This document shows positions 26,708-36,221 of a stretch of DNA of 39,724 bases, piece after piece. The notes under the pieces are model-generated. The model made no database searches, had not been told where the DNA came from, and saw only the letters and a program-made list of their open reading frames with translations. The number at the start of each line of letters is the position of its first letter. Position 1 is the first letter of the stretch. The stretch lies in NCBI GenBank assembly GCA_947379755.1, contig CANCOC010000025.1, positions 1 through 39,724 of the forward strand, written 5' to 3'. The DNA is from Alcaligenaceae bacterium (GTDB lineage: Bacteria; Pseudomonadota; Gammaproteobacteria; Burkholderiales; Burkholderiaceae_B). The position numbers and the translations under genes were made by a program.

Positions 26708-27907
26708 ATGAAAGACTTCATTTCTTTTGCTGCAGGTGGTTTTCTCCAGGCGAGCTGGTGGGAAGTTGTTCTCTACACCCTGGTCGTGACCCATATCACC
26801 ATTGCTGGCGTGACAATTTTCCTGCACCGCAGTCAGGCCCATCGCGGGTTGGATCTGCACCCTCTCGTGATGCATTTTTTCCGCTTGTGGCTGTGGCTCA
26901 CCACTGGCATGGTCACCAAGGAATGGGTCGCAATCCATCGTAAGCATCACGCAAAATGCGAACGTGAAGATGATCCGCATTCACCAATGATTTATGGCAT
27001 TCAGAAAGTCATGTTTTCCGGTGCCGAGCTTTACCGTCATGAATCCAAAAACCTTGAGACACTTTCAAAGTTTGGTCACGGCACGCCCGATGACTGGCTT
27101 GAGCGCAATGTCTACACACGCTTCAGTGCGCGCGGCATTCTGTTGATGCTTGCCATTGATTTGGCGCTCTTTGGTTCGATTGGTTTCACGATCTGGGCAG
27201 TCCAGATGGCATGGATTCCTTTCTGGGCCGCAGGTGTGGTCAATGGAATCGGACATTACTGGGGCTACCGCAATTTTGCCAGTCCTGACACCAGTACGAA
27301 CGTGTTCCCGATCGGTATTCTGATTGGTGGTGAAGAACTGCACAATAATCACCACGCTTATGGCACATCGGCCAAGTTTTCAAGCAAGTGGTACGAGCTT
27401 GATATCGGCTGGATTTATATCCTGGGTCTGAAAGCTCTCGGTCTGGCCAAAATCAAAAAAGTCGCACCGCGTTTGCGTCTCGAAGCCTCCGGCAAAGTCG
27501 GTATGGACTTGCGCACCCTGCAGGGCGTGATTGCCCACCGGTTTGAGATCCTTTCACGCTATACCGGCATCATGAAGTCCGCATGCAAAGATGAGATTGC
27601 CCGTCTGAAAACCTCAAACAGCGGTAATAAGGCCGAAGAGTTGATTGCTGCGACGCACTGGCTGGGCCGTGGCGAAGAAACGCTCGCTCCGATTGAGCGT
27701 GCGCGTATTGAGCAAGCGCTCTCACAGAACACTGCACTGACAACCATGGTGCAGATGCGTCATGATCTGGTCAAGCTGTGGGATAGCTCAAGCTCGACCA
27801 GCGATCAGCTTTTGCATGATTTGCAAGCCTGGTGCCAGCGTGCCCAACAAAGCGGTATTTCAAGCCTTGAGGAGTTTGCTATCCGTCTTCGCCGCTATGC
27901 GGCATGA
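26708..27907 (+). CDS. Membrane fatty-acid desaturase (acyl-CoA/delta-9 desaturase family)
   Basis: 399 residues. The three histidine boxes for the di-iron centre are intact: HRSQAH (40-45), HRKHH (77-81) and EELHNNHH (209-216). Two pairs of membrane helices flank them. It would introduce a double bond into acyl chains using oxygen and an electron donor. After about residue 255 comes a helical, charged 140-residue extension (LRTLQGVIAHRFEILSRY ... LEEFAIRLRRYAA) of unknown role. The 124-base gap upstream contains a candidate -10 (TAAAAT near 26665) and a weak hairpin (26609-26624). The TGA overlaps the helicase ATG. Confidence 0.92.
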   Translation: MKDFISFAAGGFLQASWWEVVLYTLVVTHITIAGVTIFLHRSQAHRGLDLHPLVMHFFRLWLWLTTGMVTKEWVAIHRKHHAKCEREDDPHSPMIYGIQKVMFSGAELYRHESKNLETLSKFGHGTPDDWLERNVYTRFSARGILLMLAIDLALFGSIGFTIWAVQMAWIPFWAAGVVNGIGHYWGYRNFASPDTSTNVFPIGILIGGEELHNNHHAYGTSAKFSSKWYELDIGWIYILGLKALGLAKIKKVAPRLRLEASGKVGMDLRTLQGVIAHRFEILSRYTGIMKSACKDEIARLKTSNSGNKAEELIAATHWLGRGEETLAPIERARIEQALSQNTALTTMVQMRHDLVKLWDSSSSTSDQLLHDLQAWCQRAQQSGISSLEEFAIRLRRYAA

Positions 27908-30183
27908 TCGACAAACTTAACTCACCTCAGCGCGAAGCCGTAACGCTCCCTCCCCAGCACGCGCTAGTGCTTGCCGGGGCTGGTAGCGGCAAGACCCGGG
28001 TACTCACCACGCGCATGGCGTGGCTGATCCAGACCGGACAAGTCAGTCCTCTGGGCATTCTTGCTGTCACCTTTACCAATAAAGCTGCACGCGAGATGGT
28101 TGGACGCGTGACCAGCATTCTGCCGATTGATATTCGTGGAATGTGGATTGGCACCTTTCATGGGCTGTGTAACCGCATGTTGCGTGCGCATCATCGGGAT
28201 GCCGGATTGCCTCAGGCTTTTCATATTCTTGATACTGCCGACCAGCTCGCGTCTATCAAGCGCTTGCTCAAAGCCAACGGTATTGACGACGATAAGTACC
28301 CACCCCGGGATGTGCAACGATTTATCAATGGTGCAAAAGAAGAAGGGCAGAGACCTCCTGATGTCGAGGCCTATGACAGCTTTCGCCGACGGATGGTCGA
28401 GATCTATACGCTGTATGAGACGCAATGCCAGCGTGAAGGCGTTGTCGATTTCCCTGAATTACTGTTGCGTGCCTATGAATTGCTGTCGCGCAACGAACCC
28501 GTTCGTTCACACTATCAGCGAAGGATCAAACATGTCCTGGTCGATGAGTTCCAGGATACGAATACCCTGCAATATAAATGGCTACGTTTGCTAGCCGGTG
28601 GTGGCGCGAGTATTTTTGCAGTGGGTGATGACGACCAGTCGATCTACGCTTTTCGTGGCGCAAATGTCGGAAATATGTCTGATTTTGAGCGCGATTACGC
28701 CCATGGAACAGTGATCCGTCTTGAGCAGAATTACCGTTCTTTTGGCCATATCCTGGATGCTGCTAACGCATTAATTACCCATAACAATGGTCGTCTGGGA
28801 AAGAATCTCTGGACTGAACAGGGCGAAGGCGAACAGATTCGTGTGGTTGAACAGCCCTCTGATCTGGCCGAAGCCCAGTGGCTGGTCGAAGAAGTGCGTG
28901 CGCTGATTTCCGATGGCCGTGATCGCAGCCAGATTGCCGTCCTGTATCGCAGTAACGCGCAGTCTCGTGTGATTGAACATGCCTTGTTTTCAGCCGGTGT
29001 GACCTACAAAGTTTATGGTGGCCTGCGCTTTTTTGAACGCCAAGAAGTCAAGCACGCTCTAGGGTATTTGCGCCTGATGGCCAATCCGGACGATGACACT
29101 TCCTGGATGCGGGTGGTGAACTTCCCGCCTCGCGGGATTGGTGCACGCACTCTTGAGTTGCTCGGCGATCAGGCTAAAGCCTACGACACGAGTTTGTCCG
29201 CCGCGGTGGCGCGCGTACCGGGTAAGGGTGGTTCGAATCTTTCGCAGTTTTCAATGTTAGTCGGGCGACTTTCCGAAGAAACCCGTATGTTGCCATTGCC
29301 CGAACTGGTTGAGCACGTGATTGCACAGAGTGGTCTGATCGCGCATTACGAGCAGGATCGCGAGGGTGCTGATCGTATCGAAAACCTGAACGAAATCATC
29401 AACGCTGCAGCGGCCTTTGCACTTGAGGCCAACATGAGCGGTCTGCCCGCAGGGATCGTGGTGCAAAACCCGACCGCTGCTGAGCCAGATCCGATGGAAG
29501 AAGGTCTGGGTGGTCTGTCTCCCCTTATGGCGTTTCTGTCGCACGCTGCGCTCGAAGCAGGGGATAACCAGGCCCAGGCTGGACAGGATGCTGTGCAACT
29601 GATGACCGTGCATGCAGCAAAAGGTCTTGAGTTTGATGCGGTATTTATTACTGGCATGGAAGAAGGTCTGTTTCCGCACGAAAATAGTGTGAATGACCCT
29701 TCCGGCCTCGAAGAAGAACGACGCCTGATGTATGTCGCGATTACACGTGCGCGCGAGCGGCTGTACTTTAGTCTGGCACAAAGCCGTATGCTGCACGGGC
29801 AGACGCGCTACGCGATGCGTTCCAGATTCCTTGCCGAGGTTCCAGAAGAACACCTTAAATGGCTCACACCCAAACAGGGTCTGAGTGACAGTGAGCCACG
29901 CTGGAAGACTAGCAACTACTCTGGCGATACCTACGGGCGTCAGGGGGGACAGGCGGCTCCCCGTCAATCGACTGTGCCGTCCAAAATGCTCGCCAGTGGC
30001 GTGACGGTCGGTGCCCAGCAATTCCGCGTGGGGCAGGGGGTGCGCCATGCACGTTTTGGCGAGGGTACGGTGATTGGCCTGTCCGGGACTGGGATGGATG
30101 CGCAAGCGCAGATCCAGTTCCGTGAGGTCGGTGCCAAGACACTCGCCCTGGGTATCGCAAAACTCGATATCATCCAGGGCTGA
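27904..30183 (+). CDS. uvrD: ATP-dependent DNA helicase UvrD/PcrA
   Basis: 759 residues, superfamily 1A helicase. The Q-motif LNSPQREAV leads into Walker A AGAGSGKT (24-31); TFTNKAAREM, VLVDEFQDTN (Walker B), GDDDQSIYAFRGA, LEQNYRS, LMTVHAAKGLEFDAVF and EERRLMYVAITRARERL follow. The C-terminus has the Tudor-like segment (RHARFGEGTVIGLSG) that in PcrA/UvrD contacts RNA polymerase. It unwinds DNA 3'-5' in mismatch and nucleotide-excision repair. Coupled upstream to the desaturase (ATGA) and downstream to alkB (TGATG). Confidence 0.96.
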   Translation: MIDKLNSPQREAVTLPPQHALVLAGAGSGKTRVLTTRMAWLIQTGQVSPLGILAVTFTNKAAREMVGRVTSILPIDIRGMWIGTFHGLCNRMLRAHHRDAGLPQAFHILDTADQLASIKRLLKANGIDDDKYPPRDVQRFINGAKEEGQRPPDVEAYDSFRRRMVEIYTLYETQCQREGVVDFPELLLRAYELLSRNEPVRSHYQRRIKHVLVDEFQDTNTLQYKWLRLLAGGGASIFAVGDDDQSIYAFRGANVGNMSDFERDYAHGTVIRLEQNYRSFGHILDAANALITHNNGRLGKNLWTEQGEGEQIRVVEQPSDLAEAQWLVEEVRALISDGRDRSQIAVLYRSNAQSRVIEHALFSAGVTYKVYGGLRFFERQEVKHALGYLRLMANPDDDTSWMRVVNFPPRGIGARTLELLGDQAKAYDTSLSAAVARVPGKGGSNLSQFSMLVGRLSEETRMLPLPELVEHVIAQSGLIAHYEQDREGADRIENLNEIINAAAAFALEANMSGLPAGIVVQNPTAAEPDPMEEGLGGLSPLMAFLSHAALEAGDNQAQAGQDAVQLMTVHAAKGLEFDAVFITGMEEGLFPHENSVNDPSGLEEERRLMYVAITRARERLYFSLAQSRMLHGQTRYAMRSRFLAEVPEEHLKWLTPKQGLSDSEPRWKTSNYSGDTYGRQGGQAAPRQSTVPSKMLASGVTVGAQQFRVGQGVRHARFGEGTVIGLSGTGMDAQAQIQFREVGAKTLALGIAKLDIIQG

Positions 30184-30833
30184 TGGCAGATCTGTTTTCT
30201 GGTCTCTCAGAGGACTCCGTTTATCCGGAGCATCTGGGGCCTGGCATCACTCTATTACATGGTTTTGCTAAAGAGATCTCTACTGAATTGCTGATAGCGA
30301 TTGAGCACATCGCCCAATCTTCACCTTTCAGGCATCTTACGACTCCAGGTGGTTTTAAGATGTCTGTCTCGACGACATCATGTGGTGCGTTGGGCTGGTA
30401 TAGCGATCAGTTCGGTTATCGCTATGTGACCTGCGATCCTTCTACAAAACGCCCATGGCCCGCGATGCCAGATGTCTTTTGGCAGCTGGCAAATACCGCA
30501 GCCAGCGCTGCGGGTTTTGCAAATTTTGCACCTGATGCCTGCCTGATCAATCGATATGTGCAAGGTACAAAAATGTCATTGCATCAGGACAAGAATGAGC
30601 GTGACTTCAGCGCGCCTATTGTCTCCGTCTCGCTGGGTGTGCCCGCGATCTTCATGTTTGGTGGAGACCAGCGCAGCGATCCCGTCAGTCACCTGCAACT
30701 CGTACATGGTGACGTACTCGTCTGGGGAGGACCTGCCCGTTTACGCTTTCATGGCGTGATGCCACTTTCGTCGGGCAGTGTTGCAGATCAGGGGTCAGAG
30801 CGCATCAACCTGACGTTTCGTCTGGCGGGTTAA
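30183..30833 (+). CDS. alkB: DNA oxidative demethylase AlkB
   Basis: 216 residues, the length of E. coli AlkB. The Fe(II) ligands are His134 and Asp136 (SLHQDKNE) and His190 (RFHGV); Arg213 in INLTFR and Asn123/Tyr125 in LINRYVQG bind 2-oxoglutarate. It reverses 1-methyladenine and 3-methylcytosine in DNA. It starts on the last base of the uvrD stop codon, so repair genes are coupled. No ada-type regulator is adjacent. It meets dctA tail to tail with four shared bases (TTAA). Confidence 0.94.
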   Translation: MADLFSGLSEDSVYPEHLGPGITLLHGFAKEISTELLIAIEHIAQSSPFRHLTTPGGFKMSVSTTSCGALGWYSDQFGYRYVTCDPSTKRPWPAMPDVFWQLANTAASAAGFANFAPDACLINRYVQGTKMSLHQDKNERDFSAPIVSVSLGVPAIFMFGGDQRSDPVSHLQLVHGDVLVWGGPARLRFHGVMPLSSGSVADQGSERINLTFRLAG

Positions 30834-32170
30834 ACCCGCTTGATTGCAGCAGGGACCAGCTTGCCGCCTTCTTCGTCCTCGACTATTTCAAGCTCAGGCT
30901 CGTTGGCATCGATGTATGTCTCGTTGTTCAGATGGGCCTGCAGCTTGGCCTCGTTGACCTCGCCACACCACTTTCCCACCACGATTGTTGCCACAGCATT
31001 GCCCACCAGGTTAGTAAGTGCGCGTGCCTCGGACATAAAACGGTCAATGCCCAGGATGAGCGCAAGACCAGCGACAGGCACGTGACCCACCGCACCCAAG
31101 GTAGCTGCGAGTACGATAAAGCCGCTGCCTGTCACGCCTGCTGCGCCTTTGGATGTGAGCAGCAGAACGGCCAGTAACGTGATCTGATGGCCAAGATCAA
31201 GTGGCGTATTGGTCGCTTGTGCAACAAACACTGCCGCCATAGTCAGATAAATTGATGTGCCATCCAGGTTAAAGGAGTAGCCGGCAGGGATCACCAGCCC
31301 CACGACGGATTTCTTGACGCCCAGGTTTTCCATCTTGGCCAGCATGCGTGGCAAGACCGACTCTGAAGATGATGTGCCTAAAACGATGAGTAGTTCTTCC
31401 TTGATGTACTTAACAAGTTTCCAGATGCTGAAGCCGTGAAACAGAGAAATTGCACCCAGCACCACAAACACAAAAATCAGGCAGGTCAGGTAGAAGGTGC
31501 CCATCAACTTGCCAAGTGAAAGCAGCGAACCCAGACCGTATTTACCGATGGTAAATGCCATCGCGCCAAACGCACCGACTGGCGCGAGTTTCATGATCAT
31601 CCCAACGATCCCAAAGAATACGTGCGAGACTTTGTCGATCAGGTCAAACACCAGTCGACCTTTGGCTCCAAGCCTGTGCAGCGCAAAACCGAACAGAATT
31701 GCAATCATCAGGACCTGCAGGATTTCGCCTTTTGCAAAGGCATCCACCACCGTATTTGGAATAATGTTGAGCAGGAAATCGACGGTGCCTTGCATTTTGC
31801 TCGGATCGGTGTAAGCCTTGATGCTCTTGGTGTCGATTGAACTTGCATCGATATTCATACCGGAGCCTGGAGCGATCACGTTCACAGTAATCAGACCGAT
31901 GATCAGTGCAATGGTGCTCACCACTTCAAAATACATGAGGGCATAGCCACCGGTTTTGCCAACAGTCTTCATGTTTTCCATGCCGGCAATACCGGAGACT
32001 ACCGTACAGAAAATGATCGGGGCAATGATCATCTTGATGAGTTTGATAAAACCATCGCCCAGGGGCTTCATGGCTTCGCCTGCAGCGGGATAAAAATAGC
32101 CAAGCAGAACACCGATTGTGACAGCGATCAGGACTTGCACGTACAGGGATTTCAGCCAGTTAATTTTCAC
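30830..32170 (-). CDS. dctA: C4-dicarboxylate:cation symporter DctA
   Basis: 446 residues from the GTG at 32170, which has GAG six bases upstream and yields [22 protein letters not shown], the family start. A TTG at 32200 would start inside the U-tract of a terminator hairpin and is unlikely. The DAACS transporter motifs are present: [68 protein letters not shown]-like and [18 protein letters not shown]. It imports succinate, fumarate and malate. It has an acidic C-terminal tail. It is separated from the ABC-F gene by a 222-base regulatory region. Confidence 0.96.
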   Translation of the reverse strand: MKINWLKSLYVQVLIAVTIGVLLGYFYPAAGEAMKPLGDGFIKLIKMIIAPIIFCTVVSGIAGMENMKTVGKTGGYALMYFEVVSTIALIIGLITVNVIAPGSGMNIDASSIDTKSIKAYTDPSKMQGTVDFLLNIIPNTVVDAFAKGEILQVLMIAILFGFALHRLGAKGRLVFDLIDKVSHVFFGIVGMIMKLAPVGAFGAMAFTIGKYGLGSLLSLGKLMGTFYLTCLIFVFVVLGAISLFHGFSIWKLVKYIKEELLIVLGTSSSESVLPRMLAKMENLGVKKSVVGLVIPAGYSFNLDGTSIYLTMAAVFVAQATNTPLDLGHQITLLAVLLLTSKGAAGVTGSGFIVLAATLGAVGHVPVAGLALILGIDRFMSEARALTNLVGNAVATIVVGKWCGEVNEAKLQAHLNNETYIDANEPELEIVEDEEGGKLVPAAIKRV

Positions 32171-32198
32171 GCGATTCTCAAATAGGTTAGGCGTTCGC

Positions 32199-32239
32199 AA
32201 AAAAAAACTTCACGTTGGCAAGGTGCCAACGCAAAGTCT
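32199..32239 (-). terminator. Strong intrinsic terminator or attenuator directly upstream of dctA
   Basis: On the minus strand a 13-bp stem (CTTTGCGTTGGCA with TGCCAACGTGAAG, two G-U pairs) with a three-base loop runs straight into nine U. It ends only 29 bases before the dctA GTG. It would end readthrough from the ABC-F gene, but leaves too little room for a dctA promoter downstream, so it may act as a dctA attenuator. Confidence 0.8.
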
Positions 32240-32298
32240 CATTTTGTTATTTTGCAATATTTTAAACCAGGAATAACGCCTGGCAGCACATTTTTAAA

Positions 32299-32325
32299 GG
32301 GTTTCAGGGGTTTCAGGGGTTTGAG
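32299..32325. repeat. Three tandem copies of a 9-base unit in the dctA upstream region
   Basis: GGGTTTCAG, GGGTTTCAG, GGGTTTGAG stand end to end. A short inverted repeat, CCAGG/CCTGG (32267-32283), lies on its dctA-proximal side. Either could be a regulator site; no known operator is recognised. Confidence 0.5.
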
Positions 32326-32392
32326 GCCGCCTTAAACTATCTTTGCATGCATTTAGATATTTTTAACAATATTTAACTGTTTGAAGTCATTG

Positions 32393-34366
32393 TCAGGCGT
32401 TCCCAAGCTCTTCAAGCTCTGTTTGCAGTTCCAGCCAGCTTTCTTCGAGCTGTGTACAGCGCTTTGTCAGCTCACCGTGTTGCGCCATGCTGCTGACACG
32501 TTCTTGCCGACGTGCTTCTGAATAAAAATCAGGATCTGCAATGAGCGTATTCAGGGTAGCCAGTTGCGCTTGCACCTGTTCGAGTTCTTTTTCGACCTTT
32601 TTAAGCTTGGCATCGAGGGGTTTGCGCAGATGAGCGACACGCTGACGCTGTTCGGCCTCATCGCGCTTTTGTTGCTTGCGGTCGACCCCTGTATTGTCGA
32701 GCCCGGTCGTGCTGCCGACTTCGCTGCGCAGTGCCTGACGCGCTGCGGCCTCTTCTTTCCTGACGCTTGCCTGATGCTGCATCAGCCAGTCGCGGTAATC
32801 TTCCAGGTCACCGTCGAAGGTCTCGACACGGCCATTCGCAACAATCCAGAAACTATCAACAGTCGTGCGTAGCAAATGCCGGTCGTGCGAGACCAGCAGC
32901 ATGCTGCCGCCGAACTCGGCAAGTGCGCGTGTGAGTGCCTCACGCGTATCAACATCGAGGTGATTGCTCGGCTCATCGAGTAACAGGAGATTGGGTTTTT
33001 GCCAGACGATCAGCGAGAGTGCCAGGCGGGCTTTTTCTCCACCAGACATGGGAGCCACCTTGTCGGTGACCCGGTCGCCACCAAAACCAAAACCACCCAG
33101 ATAATTCCGTAACTCCTGTTCGCGCGTGTCGGGTGCGAGGCGCGCCAGATGTTCAAGGGGGCTGCTGTCCAGATCCAGCATGTCGAGCTGGTGCTGGGCA
33201 AAATATCCGACTTCAAGTCCGCGCGAGGCATTGCGGCTGCCACCCTGGACTTCAAGCTCGCCGGCAAGAGTTTTGACCAGCGTACTTTTACCCGCGCCGT
33301 TTACCCCCAGGATGCCGATCCGGTCGCCACCACGCACCATGAGTTTGACGTTACGCAAAATTGTGACGACTTCGCCACTTGAAGTGGTGTAGCCCGCCTG
33401 CATGTCATCGAGCACAAGCAGAGGGTCAGGCATTTCGGCCGGAGAGGGGATCCGAATATCAATTCCCGATTCAGCATGAATTGGCGCAAGTAAATCCATT
33501 CGTGCGAGAGCCTTGACCCGGCTCTGTGCCTGCTTGGCCTTGGATGCTTTGGCTTTGAAACGGTCAATAAAGCCTTGCAGCCTGTCTTTTTCACGCGATT
33601 GTCTGTCAAATGCGATCTTGGTCAGACGCAGTCTTTCAGAGCGCTGAATAACAAAATCCTCATAACCACCCTTGTAGCGGTTCAGTTTGCCGTGATCAAA
33701 ATGCAGGATGGTTTGGGCGACCGCATCAAGGAATTCTGTGTCATGCGAGATCAGCAGGACCGTGCCCTCGTAGGCTGCCAGCCAGCGCTCAAGCCACAGC
33801 ATGGCATCGAGATCCAGGTGGTTGGTGGGTTCGTCGAGCAGCAACAGTTCAGATGGTGCCATCAGGGCTCTTGCGAGCGCCAGTCGCATTCGCCAGCCAC
33901 CAGAAAAACTGTCAACCGGTTGCAGCCATTGTTCAGGGGTGAAGCCCAGGCCGGCAAGCAGTTGTTCAGCCCGTGAGGCAGAAGTCCAGGCGCCAGCCTC
34001 GATCAGTTCTGCTTCCAGTTCGGCGATGCGTGAACCGTGCTGTTCATGGCCATCATCATGTTCGGCTTGCAGTCGCTGGTCCTGCAGTTGACGCAGACGC
34101 ACGTCGCCATCGATGACAAACTCGCGCGCAGGCATGCCGCTCGAGGCAATTTCCTGTTCGACGCTCGCGACACGCCAGCCCGAAGGAATGTCCAGGCTGC
34201 CTGCGTCGGCTTCGATTTCGTGTTGAATCAGCGCAAACAGTGTGGACTTGCCCGCACCATTCTTACCGACAAAGCCGACGCGCTCGCCGGGATGTACGAC
34301 AAAATCTGTCTGGTCCAGCAGCACTTTCGCACCGCGCCGGACGGTGAGTCCCGAGGCGCGAATCAC
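32393..34366 (-). CDS. ABC-F family ATPase (YheS/Uup-like)
   Basis: 657 residues from a GTG. There are two ABC domains without membrane segments: Walker A GKNGAGKST and GVNGAGKST, signatures SFSGGWRMRLALARAL and MSGGEKARLALS, and Walker B LLLLDEPTNHLDLDA and LLLLDEPSNHLDVDT. An inter-domain linker and a C-terminal coiled coil (about 530-655, LKKVEKELEQVQAQLATLN) are present. ABC-F proteins act on ribosomes or related RNA-protein complexes; length and the RASGLTVRRGAKVLLDQ start fit the YheS branch. Its GTG overlaps the prmB stop by four bases. Confidence 0.92.
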   Translation of the reverse strand: MIRASGLTVRRGAKVLLDQTDFVVHPGERVGFVGKNGAGKSTLFALIQHEIEADAGSLDIPSGWRVASVEQEIASSGMPAREFVIDGDVRLRQLQDQRLQAEHDDGHEQHGSRIAELEAELIEAGAWTSASRAEQLLAGLGFTPEQWLQPVDSFSGGWRMRLALARALMAPSELLLLDEPTNHLDLDAMLWLERWLAAYEGTVLLISHDTEFLDAVAQTILHFDHGKLNRYKGGYEDFVIQRSERLRLTKIAFDRQSREKDRLQGFIDRFKAKASKAKQAQSRVKALARMDLLAPIHAESGIDIRIPSPAEMPDPLLVLDDMQAGYTTSSGEVVTILRNVKLMVRGGDRIGILGVNGAGKSTLVKTLAGELEVQGGSRNASRGLEVGYFAQHQLDMLDLDSSPLEHLARLAPDTREQELRNYLGGFGFGGDRVTDKVAPMSGGEKARLALSLIVWQKPNLLLLDEPSNHLDVDTREALTRALAEFGGSMLLVSHDRHLLRTTVDSFWIVANGRVETFDGDLEDYRDWLMQHQASVRKEEAAARQALRSEVGSTTGLDNTGVDRKQQKRDEAEQRQRVAHLRKPLDAKLKKVEKELEQVQAQLATLNTLIADPDFYSEARRQERVSSMAQHGELTKRCTQLEESWLELQTELEELGNA

Positions 34367-35271
34367 GAGGGTAACTGCTCGCGGGTCAGCAAAAGTATCT
34401 GGTCAGAGGACTCAGCCGTATCCAGCCAGACCGGATCGAGATCTGGAAATGCTGCTTCAAAGTAATGACGTTCGTGTCCGATTTCAATCAACAAAATACC
34501 TTGGTCAGTCAGGTGTGAAGGTGCCTGCTCAATGATTGTGCGCACCAGATCCATGCCATCCTCACCTCCTGCAAGCGCGAGAGAAGGCTCATGCTGATAT
34601 TCGCTGGGCAATGTGAGCATCGACGCGCTGTTGACGTAGGGTGGGTTGCTGAAGATCACGTCGTAGCGTGAGGCAACAGGCAGCGGGTCATACAGGCTGC
34701 CATGATGCAGATTGACGCGGTCAGTCAGACTGTGATCGCGCACGTTGATTTCTGCAACATCGAGTGCGTCCTTTGAAATGTCCGTGGCATCGATCAGGGC
34801 ATCGGGGAACTGGTGCGCGGCAATGATCGCCAGACATCCTGAACCGGTGCATAGATCCAGCACGCTCGTGACTGCGTAGGCGTCGGCAATCCAGGGGCTG
34901 AGCTGGCTCATGAGCAGCTCAGCAACAGGCGAACGCGGCACGATCACCCGTTCGTCCACATGAAAGCGATAACCCTGGAGCCACGTTTCATGCGTCAGGT
35001 AGGGCGCAGGCAGTCGCAAGTCACAGCGGCGATCGAGCAAGTCAAGCGCACGTGTGCGCTCTTCTGGCAAGACACGTGCATCCATGAACGGCTCAAGCTG
35101 ATCAGGGGGCAGGTGCAGTGCAAACAGGACGAGATAGACCGCTTCGTCCCAGGCGTTATCAGAGCCATGGCCAAAAAATAATTTGGCCTGGTTGAAACGT
35201 GAAACACCATAGCGAATTAAATCGCGCACAGATAGCAAAGCATCCCGGGATGCGTGGAGAGTGTCGGACAT
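34363..35271 (-). CDS. prmB: Ribosomal protein L3 N5-glutamine methyltransferase PrmB
   Basis: 302 residues. PrmB methylates a glutamine of ribosomal protein uL3. It has a helical N-terminal recognition domain (1 to about 95), the SAM-binding DLCTGSGCLAI (139-149), and the catalytic NPPY (209-212). The PrmB rather than PrmC identity rests on the N-terminus (RDLIRYGVSRFNQAKLFFGHG), which is typical of PrmB. It starts 16 bases after dapD and overlaps the ABC-F gene, pairing two ribosome-related functions. Confidence 0.95.
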   Translation of the reverse strand: MSDTLHASRDALLSVRDLIRYGVSRFNQAKLFFGHGSDNAWDEAVYLVLFALHLPPDQLEPFMDARVLPEERTRALDLLDRRCDLRLPAPYLTHETWLQGYRFHVDERVIVPRSPVAELLMSQLSPWIADAYAVTSVLDLCTGSGCLAIIAAHQFPDALIDATDISKDALDVAEINVRDHSLTDRVNLHHGSLYDPLPVASRYDVIFSNPPYVNSASMLTLPSEYQHEPSLALAGGEDGMDLVRTIIEQAPSHLTDQGILLIEIGHERHYFEAAFPDLDPVWLDTAESSDQILLLTREQLPS

Positions 35272-35287
35272 TAGTTGGCTGCTCGCA

Positions 35288-36109
35288 TCAGGCTCTCAAC
35301 AAATCGTTGATGCTTGTTTTTGCACGTGTCTGTGCGTCGACGCGTTTAACAATAATGGCGCAATTCAGACTATGACTGCCATCTGCTGAAGGCAGTGAGC
35401 CAGGTACGACCACTGAACCTGAAGGCACCCGGCCGTAATGGATTTCTTTTGTTTCACGATCATAAATGCGGGTACTTTGTGACAGGAATACGCCCATGGC
35501 GAGAACAGAGTTTTCTTCGACAATCACGCCTTCCACGACTTCGGAGCGAGCGCCGATAAAGCAGTTGTCCTCGATGATGGTCGGGTTGGCTTGGAGTGGC
35601 TCAAGTACGCCACCGATGCCTACGCCACCTGACAGGTGCACGTTCTTGCCGATCTGTGCGCAAGAGCCGACAGTGGCCCAGGTATCGACCATGGTGCCTT
35701 CATCTACGTAGGCGCCAATGTTGACGTACGACGGCATCAGCACCACGTTGCGACCGATAAATGCGCCACGGCGTGCAACTGCGGGCGGCACGACGCGATA
35801 GCCACCGGTCTGAAAAGCACCTGCGTGAAAGTCTGCAAATTTAAGTGGCACTTTGTCGTAAAACTGCATGGGAGGCTGGCCCATGACAATGTTGTCGTTC
35901 AGGCGAAACGAAAGCAGCACCGCTTTTTTGATCCACTGGTGAACAGTCCATTTGCCATCGATTTTTTCGGCAACGCGCAGGCGCCCTGTATCCAGTGCAT
36001 CGATAGTGTGTTCAACGGCATCGCGAATCGCGGGGTCGACCATGTCTGGTGAAAGTGTGGCACGGTTTTCCCAGCCGTTTTCGATGGTGGTTTGCAGATC
36101 GAGTGTCAT
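35288..36109 (-). CDS. dapD: 2,3,4,5-tetrahydropyridine-2,6-dicarboxylate N-succinyltransferase
   Basis: 273 residues. DapD succinylates tetrahydrodipicolinate in the lysine/meso-diaminopimelate pathway. The left-handed beta-helix is evident from hexapeptide repeats in the middle ([61 protein letters not shown]). The C-terminal [14 protein letters not shown] is family-specific. It follows dapC after 112 bases. dapE, which commonly follows it in related bacteria, is not here. Confidence 0.97.
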   Translation of the reverse strand: MTLDLQTTIENGWENRATLSPDMVDPAIRDAVEHTIDALDTGRLRVAEKIDGKWTVHQWIKKAVLLSFRLNDNIVMGQPPMQFYDKVPLKFADFHAGAFQTGGYRVVPPAVARRGAFIGRNVVLMPSYVNIGAYVDEGTMVDTWATVGSCAQIGKNVHLSGGVGIGGVLEPLQANPTIIEDNCFIGARSEVVEGVIVEENSVLAMGVFLSQSTRIYDRETKEIHYGRVPSGSVVVPGSLPSADGSHSLNCAIIVKRVDAQTRAKTSINDLLRA

Positions 36110-36221
36110 AAAAGAGCCCTGTGTAAGGTGTTGTTCAGTACGCGTGCTGAACGCGTGGATAAAGGAAGGCAGTCATACTAATTCAAAGCAGGTCAGACAG
36201 AATTTTTTTGTAGCTGTCGGT

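Noticed and set aside
29257-30105. 282-codon open frame antisense to uvrD
   Set aside because: It mirrors conserved helicase motifs on the other strand and shows no family features or plausible start region.
32210-32232. Possible sigma-54 promoter (TGGCAC ... TTGC) upstream of dctA
   Set aside because: The GG and GC elements are only 6 bases apart instead of 10, and the sequence is explained as the arms of the terminator hairpin.
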